64,000 bases of DNA from Hyphomicrobiales bacterium (GCA_019247605.1 JAFBAS010000078.1:1-64000); one strand, 5' to 3'. Shown: positions 45,577 through 53,875, counted from the stretch's first letter. A program made the numbers and translations. Notes: generated by a model from the letters alone, not told the origin.

Positions 45577-46338
45577 GTGCACCGGGATTTGAATGTGACC
45601 CAATACGTGATTCGCAAGCTCGAGAATTATGCTCCGCTCGAAAGCTCGGATAAGGAGGCCTTGGAAGGGCTTGGTCGCGATTGCAAATTCCACCCTGCCC
45701 ATGTTGACCTCATGCTCGAGGGGGACGATCCGCGAGGCGTGATCCTGATGCTCGAGGGCTTTGCCTATCGCTACAAGAACCTGGATGACGGGCGACGGCA
45801 AATCATCGGATACTTCGTGCCTGGGGATTTTTGTGACCCGCACGTGTTCGTTCTTAGAAAAATCGATTATTCCGTCGCGGCCTTATCGAACGTTCTGGTC
45901 GCCAGAGTGCCGCGAGGAAAGCTGGTCAAGGTTCTCGATGAGCATCCGCGGATCGCGCGCGCCTTGTGGTGGAGCGCCCTGATGGATGAGGCAAATTTGC
46001 GCGAGTGGGTTGTAAGCATTGGGCGCCGCACCGCGCTAGAGCGCACTGCCCACCTGATCTGCGAGCTCTACCATCGCCTACAAGCAGTGGGGCTGGCTCG
46101 CGACAACAGCTACGAGTTTCCCATCACCCAGCAGGAGCTGGCGGATTCGCTCGGGTTATCGGCCGTTCACGTCAATCGGACGCTTCAGCTACTGCGAAAC
46201 CAAAAGCTCATCGCGCAACGCAGTCGCTCTTTTGTGATCCTCGATCCAGTCAGGCTCAGCGAGCTCGCCCTGTTTCAAAAGAATTCTCTCCACATCTCGG
46301 ATGAGGGTCATCCCTCGATATCGAGCATGCGGATTTAG
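45577..46338 (+). CDS. Crp/Fnr family transcriptional regulator
   Basis: A 253-residue regulator with an N-terminal cyclic-nucleotide-type beta-roll (LMLEGDDPRGVILMLEGFAY, GYFVPGDFCDPHVF) and a C-terminal winged helix (FPITQQELADSLGLSAVHVN, RTLQLLRNQKLI). It lacks the cysteine cluster of Fnr. The effector is unknown, as in many alphaproteobacterial members of this branch. The GTG at 45577 is favoured since AGGAGGAGGG lies 6-8 nt before it; an ATG at 45556 lies before that ribosome site. Confidence 0.85.
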   Translation: MHRDLNVTQYVIRKLENYAPLESSDKEALEGLGRDCKFHPAHVDLMLEGDDPRGVILMLEGFAYRYKNLDDGRRQIIGYFVPGDFCDPHVFVLRKIDYSVAALSNVLVARVPRGKLVKVLDEHPRIARALWWSALMDEANLREWVVSIGRRTALERTAHLICELYHRLQAVGLARDNSYEFPITQQELADSLGLSAVHVNRTLQLLRNQKLIAQRSRSFVILDPVRLSELALFQKNSLHISDEGHPSISSMRI

Positions 46339-46394
46339 GAGTTTGCGCGGTTTCGAGTTGTGCGTTTTTCAATGTTCACCAAGAGGAGGTCAAG

Positions 46395-46838
46395 ATTCCC
46401 CACTTCTACTTCCATCTTCGAAATCGGGGTGAGCTCACACGGGATCAAGAAGGGCTCGAATTTGATGATCTCGATGAAGCCTATCTCGAGGCGTTTCGAG
46501 CGGCCCGGGATATTTGGCAGGAGCTTCTGACCGAAGGCGATGATCCGCGGCTTTACGCGTTCGAGATCACCGATCATTCCGGCCAAACCCTGCTTGAATT
46601 GCCGTTCATCGAAATTCTCGGAGCGACTCGCGGCAAACGGGGGGCGCTCTCGGCCTTCGAAGCGCTCGAACGGGCCAAAACGAGAGCCAAAAACCTTTCT
46701 GGTCTGGCTTCGGCGATCGCGCGCGAGGTGAACACGGCCCGCCTCGCATTGGAGGAATCCCGGAACGTGCTGCAACGCGCACGGGAATTGGAGACGATCG
46801 GGAGGAGGGCTGAAGAATCGCCCCCAGGCGTTTCATAG
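46395..46838 (+). CDS. DUF6894 family protein with apparent ATT start codon
   Basis: The frame encodes a complete DUF6894-like protein of 147 residues: PHFYFHLRNRGELTRDQEG, then EFDDLDEAYLEAFRAARDIW and YAFEITDHSGQTLLELPF, with a helical extension. Relatives begin with Met at exactly the position of ATT 46395 (M-P-x-Y-Y-F-H-L-R). A strong GAGGAGGT ribosome site ends 4 nt before that ATT. Upstream the frame is open back into the Crp gene but contains no ATG, GTG or TTG; the first such codon inside is TTG 46599, which would drop the conserved half. Either translation starts at the rare codon ATT, or a G-to-T change has damaged the start. Function of the family is unknown. Confidence 0.72.
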   Translation: MPHFYFHLRNRGELTRDQEGLEFDDLDEAYLEAFRAARDIWQELLTEGDDPRLYAFEITDHSGQTLLELPFIEILGATRGKRGALSAFEALERAKTRAKNLSGLASAIAREVNTARLALEESRNVLQRARELETIGRRAEESPPGVS

Positions 46839-46958
46839 CGGGGTTTCCCTACACCCCGTGGCTGCTCCGGTCGCCGCCTCTTTGAGCCGCGGGCTCGTGC
46901 TGCGACGCGTGAAGGGGCAAAATCTCCTTGTCCCTTCGGGTTCAGCCCAGAGCTCAAA

Positions 46959-46983
46959 GGAACCTGGCTTCCCCGGCGTCGTT
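46959..46983 (+). promoter_or_regulatory. EcfG-type general stress promoter of DUF1236 gene
   Basis: GGAAC, 16 nt, CGTT, a perfect match ending 51 nt before the ATG at 47035. Confidence 0.72.
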
Positions 46984-47034
46984 TTCCTTTCGTCGAATCA
47001 CGAGGGGAGGTTCATTCCACGAAAGGTGAATATC

Positions 47035-47829
47035 ATGAGCAGCAAGCTTTTGGTTTCCATGCTGGCCCTCGGCTTGGCCACGGGGACGGGAGCCGCTCTC
47101 GCGCAGAGCAATGGCGGAACGGAAAAACAGGGCACCGGAATTCAGTCGCAGACAGGCGGCACGCAGGTGCAATCTCAGACCTCGACGGGCCCCGGTGATG
47201 AATCCGCCACGGCCGGTCGCAAGGGTAGCCAAATCCGCCAAGGCGGCAAGCAGATGGGCCAAGCTGGACAGGAAAACGCACCTGGCGGCGCGAACACGCG
47301 CCACACTGGCGGCAAACAGATGGGGCAGGCTGACCAAGAGAATACGCCCAGCGGCATGCAGTCGCGCAGGCCGGGCGAAATGAAGCGCGGAAGCGCCGAG
47401 CGCTCGGGTCAAAACCAAGGCACGATGCAGAGCCAAACATCGCCCACGAACGGCACAACTCAGAATGAATCCACACGTTCGACGGGCGGGGCGCGGACGA
47501 CAGGCCAAGCAACTGGACAAGCCACCACCACGGGCGAAACGAGCACCGCAAAGGCGCAGGGCACGTCGACCGGCGCTTCGCTGACGGGCGAAGAGCGGGG
47601 CCGCATCACCGAGGTGATCAAGAGAGAAAACATTCGCCCGGAATCGAATGTGAACTTCTCAATCTCGGTGGGCACCGCGGTGCCACGGACCGTTCATCTT
47701 CATCGCCTTCCTCCAGAGCTCGTTCGGATCGAGCCGCGTTGGAGGCCTTATGAGTTCATTCTCGTGGGCGACGAGCTCGTCATCGTCAACCCGCGCAATT
47801 TTGAAATCGTGGCCGTGATGCCGGCCTGA
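47035..47829 (+). CDS. secreted DUF1236 domain protein
   Basis: A 264-residue exported protein. A signal peptide (LLVSMLALGLATGTGAALA, cleaved before QSNGG) precedes a long Gln/Gly/Ser/Thr-rich disordered part. That part contains a duplicated unit GGKQMGQAGQENAPGGANTR / GGKQMGQADQENTPSGMQSR. The C-terminal 80 residues are a DUF1236 domain (VNFSISVGTAVPRTVHLHRL, then PYEFILVGDELVIVNP and FEIVAVMPA). The family is widespread in Hyphomicrobiales and of unknown function. The ATG at 47035 is selected by signal peptide and promoter position; the frame open to 46858 would contain the promoter. Confidence 0.82.
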   Translation: MSSKLLVSMLALGLATGTGAALAQSNGGTEKQGTGIQSQTGGTQVQSQTSTGPGDESATAGRKGSQIRQGGKQMGQAGQENAPGGANTRHTGGKQMGQADQENTPSGMQSRRPGEMKRGSAERSGQNQGTMQSQTSPTNGTTQNESTRSTGGARTTGQATGQATTTGETSTAKAQGTSTGASLTGEERGRITEVIKRENIRPESNVNFSISVGTAVPRTVHLHRLPPELVRIEPRWRPYEFILVGDELVIVNPRNFEIVAVMPA

Positions 47830-47858
47830 TCGACTGGCTGTTACGACGTAATTCGCGA

Positions 47859-47896
47859 CGCGCTCGGCTCGAAGAAGCCGGGCGCGTTTTCGTTTT
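47859..47896 (+). terminator. intrinsic terminator after DUF1236 gene
   Basis: An 11-bp stem (CGCGCTCGGCT with AGCCGGGCGCG, one T-G wobble) and six-base loop, followed by TTTTCGTTTT. It lies 30 nt after the stop at 47829. Confidence 0.72.
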
Positions 47897-47917
47897 CCAT
47901 TTGAGAGTGCCAGCGAT

Positions 47918-48901
47918 TCATTCGGAGGCGAAAGCGACCTCCTGTCCCTCCTCTTCGAGCTCCCGGGTCGCTGAGCCTCGCTCGTGCACGGCATCGGCGA
48001 TGAGGCCGAATTTGGTCCGCGTGACCATGAGATTTTGATACCAGGTGACGAGGTCACCCCACGGATCCTTGATCGTCTGCATTCCCGAGATGAAGGCCAC
48101 AACCGTTCCGACCTCCGTCTTTCCCGCGACGACAAGGTATCCGCCGATGCCCAGGATGGTCGCGATGCCGATGTGGTGCGAAAGATTCATTAAGAAGTTC
48201 AGCGAGAACTTGAGCTTGAACACAACCATGTTCAGTCGAAAGACATAGAAGAAGCGCGTCTCCTGACGCCTCAGCGCGGCGCGCATATCGGCGGGCTCCC
48301 CGACCATTCCCGCACTCGCGGCCCGCAACGTTGCAATTCGTCTCGACACCTTGCGATTGATGGCGCGCTGAATGAGAGGCACGAACAGGAACTGTGGCGA
48401 GAGAATTACAAGAGCGACGAGCGCCATGAGCGGGCGCAAATAGGCGAGATAGCCGAAGACGCTGCAAAGGATGCCGATCTGCAACAGGGGCTCGGACACG
48501 CTGGCGCCGACAAAGGTTCCGACGGGATCGGTTTCGGCAAGCACGATCGAGATTTCGGTTCCTTGCGCGCGCGGGTCATCCTTGTTGTTCCTAGGGTTGC
48601 GGGCGCTCGGAAGCCCACCCACGAATGACCTCAAGGCTCGCACCGAATTTTCGGCAATCCAGCTGCGGTAGATGTTCAAGAGGAGCTTCGTCAGCCCCTG
48701 CGCCAGAACAAGCGCTCCATAGATCATGGTCAAGATCAGGACAGGTTGGAACTCGTGGCCCTGAGTGATGCCGTTCACGATGCGCCGTTGCACTTCGATC
48801 GGCGCAGTGTCGAGAAGTGCGACAGCGATCGAAAGGAACGCAGCCCATATCTGATCAGTGGCGCTCAAATGCCAAACCAAAGCCCAAACGCTCTTCGGCA
48901 T
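47918..48901 (-). CDS. ABC transporter membrane-domain protein without ATPase domain
   Basis: A 327-residue protein made only of the six-helix membrane domain of an ABC exporter. It begins WALVWHLSATDQIWAAFLSI, has the intracellular loop ISIVLAETDPVGTFVGASVS and a last helix pair MNLSHHIGIATILGIGGYLV and VGTVVAFISGMQTI. No Walker motifs follow: it stops after an acidic tail (TRELEEEGQEVAFASE). Similar ATPase-less six-helix proteins occur as stand-alone genes in Hyphomicrobiales; partner and substrate unknown. The ATG at 48901 is preferred because a perfect EcfG promoter at 49021-49045 would place the transcript start below 49039, the furthest in-frame start. It diverges from the sugar operon. 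Confidence 0.75.
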   Translation of the reverse strand: MPKSVWALVWHLSATDQIWAAFLSIAVALLDTAPIEVQRRIVNGITQGHEFQPVLILTMIYGALVLAQGLTKLLLNIYRSWIAENSVRALRSFVGGLPSARNPRNNKDDPRAQGTEISIVLAETDPVGTFVGASVSEPLLQIGILCSVFGYLAYLRPLMALVALVILSPQFLFVPLIQRAINRKVSRRIATLRAASAGMVGEPADMRAALRRQETRFFYVFRLNMVVFKLKFSLNFLMNLSHHIGIATILGIGGYLVVAGKTEVGTVVAFISGMQTIKDPWGDLVTWYQNLMVTRTKFGLIADAVHERGSATRELEEEGQEVAFASE

Positions 48902-49020
48902 CTTGACCGCCGCGAGCGAGGGCAAGCGTCTCGACCTTATCGGTGAGGGCCAGGGATTCAAAGCCGCCTCGCATTCGCTGGAGGGATAGGTTGGCGTCGA
49001 ACGACGCGGGCGGCCTTTCA

Positions 49021-49045
49021 AACGGGGCGCAGCCGGCAAAGTTCC
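49021..49045 (-). promoter_or_regulatory. EcfG-type general stress promoter of ABC membrane-domain gene
   Basis: Minus strand: GGAAC (plus 49041-49045), 16 nt, CGTT (plus 49021-49024). Perfect match, with a leader of about 110 nt to ATG 48901. Confidence 0.66.
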
Positions 49046-49152
49046 CGTCTTTTCTTATACTTGTTTGTGTGTGTGGGAGCCTCAGGAAGCGGCTCGCGAG
49101 AAGCCGAGCATGCCAACTTAATCTGCGCCGTGACACGTCATCCAACTCTGGT

Positions 49153-49177
49153 GGAACCCGTTCTGGCGCACTGAGTT
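49153..49177 (+). promoter_or_regulatory. near-match EcfG-type promoter before the sugar operon
   Basis: GGAAC, 16 nt, AGTT: one mismatch in the -10. Transcription would start near 49185, after the GTG at 49178 and before the TTG at 49214, which has a GGGAG ribosome site. One-mismatch sites arise often by chance; position and divergence from a perfect site make this one worth testing. Confidence 0.4.
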
Positions 49178-49213
49178 GTGGTCCTGAACCCGCTAAGAAT
49201 TTGGGAGCTAAGC

Positions 49214-50320
49214 TTGGGCGAGCACGTATTGATCACGGGCGGGGCGGGCTTCATCGGACGTCACCTTTCTCAAAACCTCCTCGCGCGGGGACACGATGTG
49301 CGGGTGCTCGACTGTCTTGTCGAGCAGGTTCACGGAACCGAAGCAAAGCCTCCCGAGAGTGACGGAGTCGAGCTTGTCGTGGGGGACGTCCGCGATCCGC
49401 ATGTGCTGCGCAGAGCGCTCGCCGGAATCGACAGCGTGGTCCACCTCGCCGCGGAAGTGGGTGTCGGGCAGAGCATGTATGCCATCGAGCGCTATGTCTC
49501 GGTAAACGATCTCGGCACTGCGGTACTCCTCGAAGCCTTGGCCAAAAAGCCCGTTCGGCGCGTGGTGGTCGCTTCCTCGATGAGCATCTATGGGGAGGGC
49601 CTCTACCGCGATGCGGACGGCAAGCTCGTCGAGGACGCGACACGCAAGCAGGCCGTGAGCTTGTCATGGGATCCGGTCGACGATTTGGGGCGCCCGCTAC
49701 GCCCGATTCCCACGCCCGAATGGAAACGGCCGAGCCTTGCTTCCGTTTACGCGCTCACGAAATACGCTCAGGAACGCATGACGATTGCCGTGGCGCCCGC
49801 TTATGGGATGGAGGCCGTGGCGCTCAGGCTGTTCAACGTCTACGGTCCCGGCCAGGCCCTCTCCAATCCCTACACTGGCGTGCTCGCGATTTTCGCTTCG
49901 CGCCTCGCGAACGGCAAGCCGCCACTCCTTTTCGAGGACGGACGCCAACGGCGCGACTTCGTCCATGTGAAGGATGTCGCGGAAGCTTTTGCGCTTGCGC
50001 TCGAGACCGGCGCCGCGAAAGGCGAGGTCTACAACATCGGCAGCGGCCAGGATCGCAGCGTCGTGGACATCGCCGAGGCGCTCGCGACAGCGATGGGCCG
50101 GCCAAGCATCGCGCCGGAGATCGTAGGCAAAGCTCGCACCGGCGACATCCGCCATTGCTTCGCCGATACCGCGAAAGCCGCGCGCGAGCTCGGCTTTCTG
50201 GCGCGGCAGGATTTTACCGAAGGGCTCGCGCGCCTCAGCGAATGGGTTGCCGGTCAGCGTGCGCATGATCGGATCGGCGAGGCTCGTCGCGAGCTTGAAA
50301 TCCGAGGGCTCGTCGCATGA
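49214..50320 (+). CDS. NAD-dependent sugar epimerase/dehydratase
   Basis: A 368-residue extended short-chain dehydrogenase. The NAD motif GGAGFIG starts near residue 9, and the catalytic YxxxK is YALTKYAQE, with the Ser in VVASSMSIYGEG. The FNVYGPGQALSNPYTG and RRDFVHVKDVAEAFALAL segments place it with NDP-sugar 4-epimerases such as dTDP-L-rhamnose 4-epimerase-like enzymes. It should convert one nucleotide sugar into its epimer for the glycosyltransferases encoded downstream. TTG 49214 (GGGAG 6 nt before) gives the standard short N-terminus; GTG 49178 is the alternative. First gene of the operon; its stop overlaps the next ATG. Confidence 0.84.
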   Translation: MGEHVLITGGAGFIGRHLSQNLLARGHDVRVLDCLVEQVHGTEAKPPESDGVELVVGDVRDPHVLRRALAGIDSVVHLAAEVGVGQSMYAIERYVSVNDLGTAVLLEALAKKPVRRVVVASSMSIYGEGLYRDADGKLVEDATRKQAVSLSWDPVDDLGRPLRPIPTPEWKRPSLASVYALTKYAQERMTIAVAPAYGMEAVALRLFNVYGPGQALSNPYTGVLAIFASRLANGKPPLLFEDGRQRRDFVHVKDVAEAFALALETGAAKGEVYNIGSGQDRSVVDIAEALATAMGRPSIAPEIVGKARTGDIRHCFADTAKAARELGFLARQDFTEGLARLSEWVAGQRAHDRIGEARRELEIRGLVA

Positions 50321-51426
50321 TCCGTGCTCCGGCGGTGGTTGGGCTCAGGCCCGTTCTGGTGACGGGCGGCGCGGGGTTCATCGGCTCGAACCTAGCAGAT
50401 CGGTTGGCGCGCGAAGGTCATTACGTGATCGTCTTGGATTCTCTGGCGCGAAAGGGAGCCGAGCTCAATGCGGATTGGCTCAGCCGCCGACACCCCGACC
50501 GGATCACTCTCATTCGTTCGGATGTGCGAGACGCAGCAGCTCTGCGTCAGGCTGTTGCCGATACCGGCGCTGTCTTTCATTTCGCAGCCCAAGTCGCCGT
50601 GACGACAAGCTTCGCGGACCCGCAAGATGACTTCGGCGTGAATCTCGCCGGCACGCTTGGCTTGCTCGAAGAGGTGAGGCATCAGCAAAGGTCCATTCCT
50701 CTCATCTTCGCCTCGACCAACAAGGTCTATGGCGACCTAGCCGACCTCGCCTTCACTTGCGATGGCGACGCTTATCGCCCAAGCAACGTCGAACTGCGCG
50801 GCAACGGAATTTCCGAGACAAGACCGCTCGATTTCCACACGCCTTACGGGTGCTCGAAAGGGGCGGCGGATCAATATGTGCTGGATTACGCGCGCAGCTT
50901 CGATTTGCCCACGGCCGTGCTACGGATGAGCTGCATCTACGGCCCGCGCCAAATGGGGAATGAGGATCAGGGCTGGGTCGCTCATTTTCTCATCCAGGCG
51001 CTCAAGGGCGAGCCGATCACCATCTTCGGGGACGGGCGACAGGTTCGCGATATCTTATATGTCGAGGATGCGGTCGATGCTTACCTCGCGGCCTGGAAGC
51101 GCATCGGCTCGGTGAGAGGGCGTGCCTTCAATCTCGGCGGCGGGGTTGCGAATGCGGTTAGTTTGCGCGACTTGGTCGCTTTCATCGAGCACGAGCTCGG
51201 GCACAAGGTCGAGACGCGATACGAGGACTGGAGACCTGGCGACCAACGCTATTATGTTTCCGATCGCCGGCGCGCCGAAACTGATCTTTTCCTGAAAACA
51301 CCCACGCCATGGCACGAGGGAGTGAAAAAGCTCCTGGCTTGGCTTTCCTCGCAAAGCTTCGCCCAGCCTTTGCGCCGGGTTTCCGCGTTCGACCATAAGT
51401 TCCAGCGCACGGAGGCGATGGGATGA
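50317..51426 (+). CDS. NAD-dependent epimerase, CDP-paratose 2-epimerase-like
   Basis: A 369-residue extended SDR protein: NAD site VTGGAGFIGSNLADRL, catalytic YGCSK, Thr/Ser in FASTNKVYGDL. The inserts DFHTPYGCSKGAADQYVLDY, MSCIYGPRQMGNEDQGWVAH and RYEDWRPGDQRYYVSD are those of CDP-paratose/tyvelose 2-epimerases (RfbE-type), which invert C2 of a deoxysugar. No CDP-glucose pathway genes are visible in the window, so the real substrate may be another NDP-sugar. Overlaps of 4 nt (ATGA) on both sides couple it to its neighbours. Confidence 0.84.
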   Translation: MIRAPAVVGLRPVLVTGGAGFIGSNLADRLAREGHYVIVLDSLARKGAELNADWLSRRHPDRITLIRSDVRDAAALRQAVADTGAVFHFAAQVAVTTSFADPQDDFGVNLAGTLGLLEEVRHQQRSIPLIFASTNKVYGDLADLAFTCDGDAYRPSNVELRGNGISETRPLDFHTPYGCSKGAADQYVLDYARSFDLPTAVLRMSCIYGPRQMGNEDQGWVAHFLIQALKGEPITIFGDGRQVRDILYVEDAVDAYLAAWKRIGSVRGRAFNLGGGVANAVSLRDLVAFIEHELGHKVETRYEDWRPGDQRYYVSDRRRAETDLFLKTPTPWHEGVKKLLAWLSSQSFAQPLRRVSAFDHKFQRTEAMG

Positions 51427-52715
51427 AGGTCGCACTCGTCAATCCCGCCTGGCGCTTCGACAATTCGATTTATTTCGGCTGTCGCGAACCGCACCTTCCC
51501 CTCGAGCTTGGCGCTTCGCGCGTGCTTCTCGAAGCGGCCGGCCACGAGACCGCGCTTTTCGACGGCCATCTTTTCCAAAAAAGCAACGCAACCATCGCGG
51601 CTGAGGTCACGGCATTTGCCCCCGACATGACCGTGCTGACCACCGCTCCGACTTACCTTTTCTGGCGCTGCGCCCCGCCGGAGCTTCGGGTTCCACGCGA
51701 GTTCGTGGTGGCGCTCGCCGGGCACGGTGGGCGCGTTGTGGCCGTGGGACCGCATGGCTCCGTCACGCCGCAAACCACACTCGCGAAGCTGGGGGTCGAC
51801 GTCATCGTCCGGGGCGAATGCGAAGAGGTCGTGACGAAGCTCGCCAATGGAGCAGCTCTCCACGACGTCTCCTCGATCGCCTTCGGACACGACGACGGGT
51901 TCCGGGTGAACGGCGAGCCGGCTGCGACCTGTTTCGTCGATCTGCCCCCGATCTTCTGGTCGCAAGCATGGATCGCGCGCCACGGGCATCATCATCACCG
52001 CTTCGAGGCGGCGCCCGATGGCCCGGGTGCCGAGGTCGAGGCCTCGCGCGGCTGCCCTTATTCGTGCAGCTTTTGCGCCAAGATCGATTACCGCGACAAG
52101 TACCGCCGACGCGAACTCACCCCTTTGCTCGCCGAGATCGACGCGCTCATCGAATTGGGCGTGACCTACATCTATTTCATCGACGAGATCTTTCTCCCGC
52201 AAAGGCCACTTCTGGAAGCCCTCGTCGATCGTCCGGTCAAATTCGGGGTTCAGACACGCATCGATCTGTGGAAGCCCGAGATGCTCGACCTTTTAGGTCG
52301 GGCGGGGTGCGTCTCGGTCGAGGCGGGAGTCGAGAGTTTGACGGCGGAAGGCAGAGCCCATCTCGACAAGAATTGCCGTCTCACGACGGATGAACTCGCC
52401 GAGCGCCTCGTCTATGCGCGAAGCCGCATCCCCTTCGTGCAGGCCAATCTCATCAAAATGGCAGAGGATGACCCTCGTCTGATCCGCGATTGGCGGGCCA
52501 AGCTCGAGGCGCACAAGGTTTGGGCCAACGATCCGGTGCCGCTCTATCCCTATCCAAGCTCACCCGATTACCGGCGGCTTTGGGGAATGCCCGACTCCAA
52601 AGCCTGGGAGCGAGCCCATGACCATTATCTCAACCAGTTTCAAAGCTTCAGCGACATTCAGGACGAACGGCCCCTGCCTTTGAACGAGCTGGAATGTCAA
52701 TGCCTGCCGAGCTGA
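51423..52715 (+). CDS. B12-binding radical SAM protein
   Basis: A 430-residue enzyme with an N-terminal cobalamin-binding-like domain (ALVNPAWRFDNSIYFGCREP, HETALFDGHLF) and a radical SAM barrel. The 4Fe-4S motif is CPYSCSFC (C-x3-C-x2-C, about residue 210) inside EASRGCPYSCSFCAKIDYRD. From memory it fits the TIGR04295 group, rhizobacterial B12-radical SAM proteins tied to sugar clusters; a profile search would confirm. Such enzymes methylate or rearrange unactivated carbons. In this operon a C-methylated or rearranged sugar or cyclitol is a reasonable guess, but no reaction is known. It overlaps its neighbours by 4 and 22 nt. Confidence 0.84.
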   Translation: MKVALVNPAWRFDNSIYFGCREPHLPLELGASRVLLEAAGHETALFDGHLFQKSNATIAAEVTAFAPDMTVLTTAPTYLFWRCAPPELRVPREFVVALAGHGGRVVAVGPHGSVTPQTTLAKLGVDVIVRGECEEVVTKLANGAALHDVSSIAFGHDDGFRVNGEPAATCFVDLPPIFWSQAWIARHGHHHHRFEAAPDGPGAEVEASRGCPYSCSFCAKIDYRDKYRRRELTPLLAEIDALIELGVTYIYFIDEIFLPQRPLLEALVDRPVKFGVQTRIDLWKPEMLDLLGRAGCVSVEAGVESLTAEGRAHLDKNCRLTTDELAERLVYARSRIPFVQANLIKMAEDDPRLIRDWRAKLEAHKVWANDPVPLYPYPSSPDYRRLWGMPDSKAWERAHDHYLNQFQSFSDIQDERPLPLNELECQCLPS

Positions 52716-53875
52716 AGCCGGCACCGTGTCATGTTCTGATGACGGCCGATGCCGTGGGCGGCGTCTGGAACTACGCGCTCGACCTCACGCGCGGCCTTTG
52801 GAATCAAAATGTCTTCGTCACGCTTGCAGTTCTCGGGCCTGGACCTTCCCATGCGCAAAGGTGCGAGGCCAGGAGAATGGCGGGGCTCGAGCTCATCGAG
52901 ACCGGACTTGCGCTCGATTGGCTCGCCGAAACCGAGGCGCAGGTAAAAGAGGCCGCGGACGGACTTTCCAGAATCGTGCAAGAGACCGGTGCGAACGTCG
53001 TTCAATTAAACGGTTCTCCCTTGGCGGGCCTTGCCGCCTTCTCCGTTCCGCTCGTCGGAATGCATCATTCCTGCCTTGCCACCTGGTGGGCGGCGGTGAA
53101 ACGAAAACCGCTTCGGCGAGATTGGGGTTGGCGTCGCGATCTCGTGCGCCGTCACCTCGCGTCGGTCGACCGCGTCGTCGTGCCGAGCGCTGCCTTCGCG
53201 GACATGGTGACCGAGACGTATGGGCCCGCCGAGCGGCCTTTTGTGGTTCACAACGCGCGTTCCCCGAGCGCTTCCCTTGCGCAGGTCGACGGTCAAGGTG
53301 AGGCCCTCCTCACCGCCGGTCGCCTTTGGGACGAGGGCAAGGACATCGAGACGCTCGATCGGGCAGCGGAGCGCCTCGACGTTCCAGTCTTTGCGGCGGG
53401 ACCGCTGCGAGGTCCGAACGGCGCCAGGATCGACTGCTCCCATTTGCGTCTTCTTGGCGAGCTCGCAAGCGAGGAGATGCGAGCTCGGCTTGCGGCCCGC
53501 CCGATCTTTGCTTCCACCTCTGTTTACGAGCCGTTCGGCCTTGCGGTCCTGGAGGCGGCCCAAGCCGGTTGCGCGCTTCTCCTGTCGGACATTCCCACTT
53601 TCCGCGAGCTTTGGGAGGGAGCGGCACTTTTCGTTCCGCCCCGGGACCACCGTGAGTTCGCCGCGGCTGCTCAGCGGGTGCTTTCTGAGCCCGTCCTGCG
53701 CGGCAAGCTTGGCGAGGCCGCGCGGGAGCGTGCGAAACGCTACAGCGTGGATCGCATGGCGTGCGCCATGGCGGGTCTCTACGCCGCGCTCTTTCAGGAT
53801 AAGCGCGTTGCTCGCCGCGAAACTTTCGCGGCAAGCGAGCCGCGTTCGACGCTTTCGGAAGGTGCGCCGGCGTGA
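52694..53875 (+). CDS. GT4-type glycosyltransferase
   Basis: A 393-residue GT-B glycosyltransferase. The N-terminal Rossmann half opens HVLMTADAVGGVWNYALDL, an acceptor-side Gly-rich loop. The C-terminal half has the donor site: PIFASTSVYEPFGLAVLEAA contains the E-x7-E pattern, followed by LLLSDIPTFRELWEGAALFV. It should transfer a sugar from a nucleotide donor with retention. ATG 52694 lies inside the radical SAM gene; a second ATG at 52700 is possible. It is the only classic GT4 protein of the operon besides the truncated one at the right edge, making it a candidate for the inositol-glycosylating step. Confidence 0.85.
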   Translation: MSMPAELKPAPCHVLMTADAVGGVWNYALDLTRGLWNQNVFVTLAVLGPGPSHAQRCEARRMAGLELIETGLALDWLAETEAQVKEAADGLSRIVQETGANVVQLNGSPLAGLAAFSVPLVGMHHSCLATWWAAVKRKPLRRDWGWRRDLVRRHLASVDRVVVPSAAFADMVTETYGPAERPFVVHNARSPSASLAQVDGQGEALLTAGRLWDEGKDIETLDRAAERLDVPVFAAGPLRGPNGARIDCSHLRLLGELASEEMRARLAARPIFASTSVYEPFGLAVLEAAQAGCALLLSDIPTFRELWEGAALFVPPRDHREFAAAAQRVLSEPVLRGKLGEAARERAKRYSVDRMACAMAGLYAALFQDKRVARRETFAASEPRSTLSEGAPA

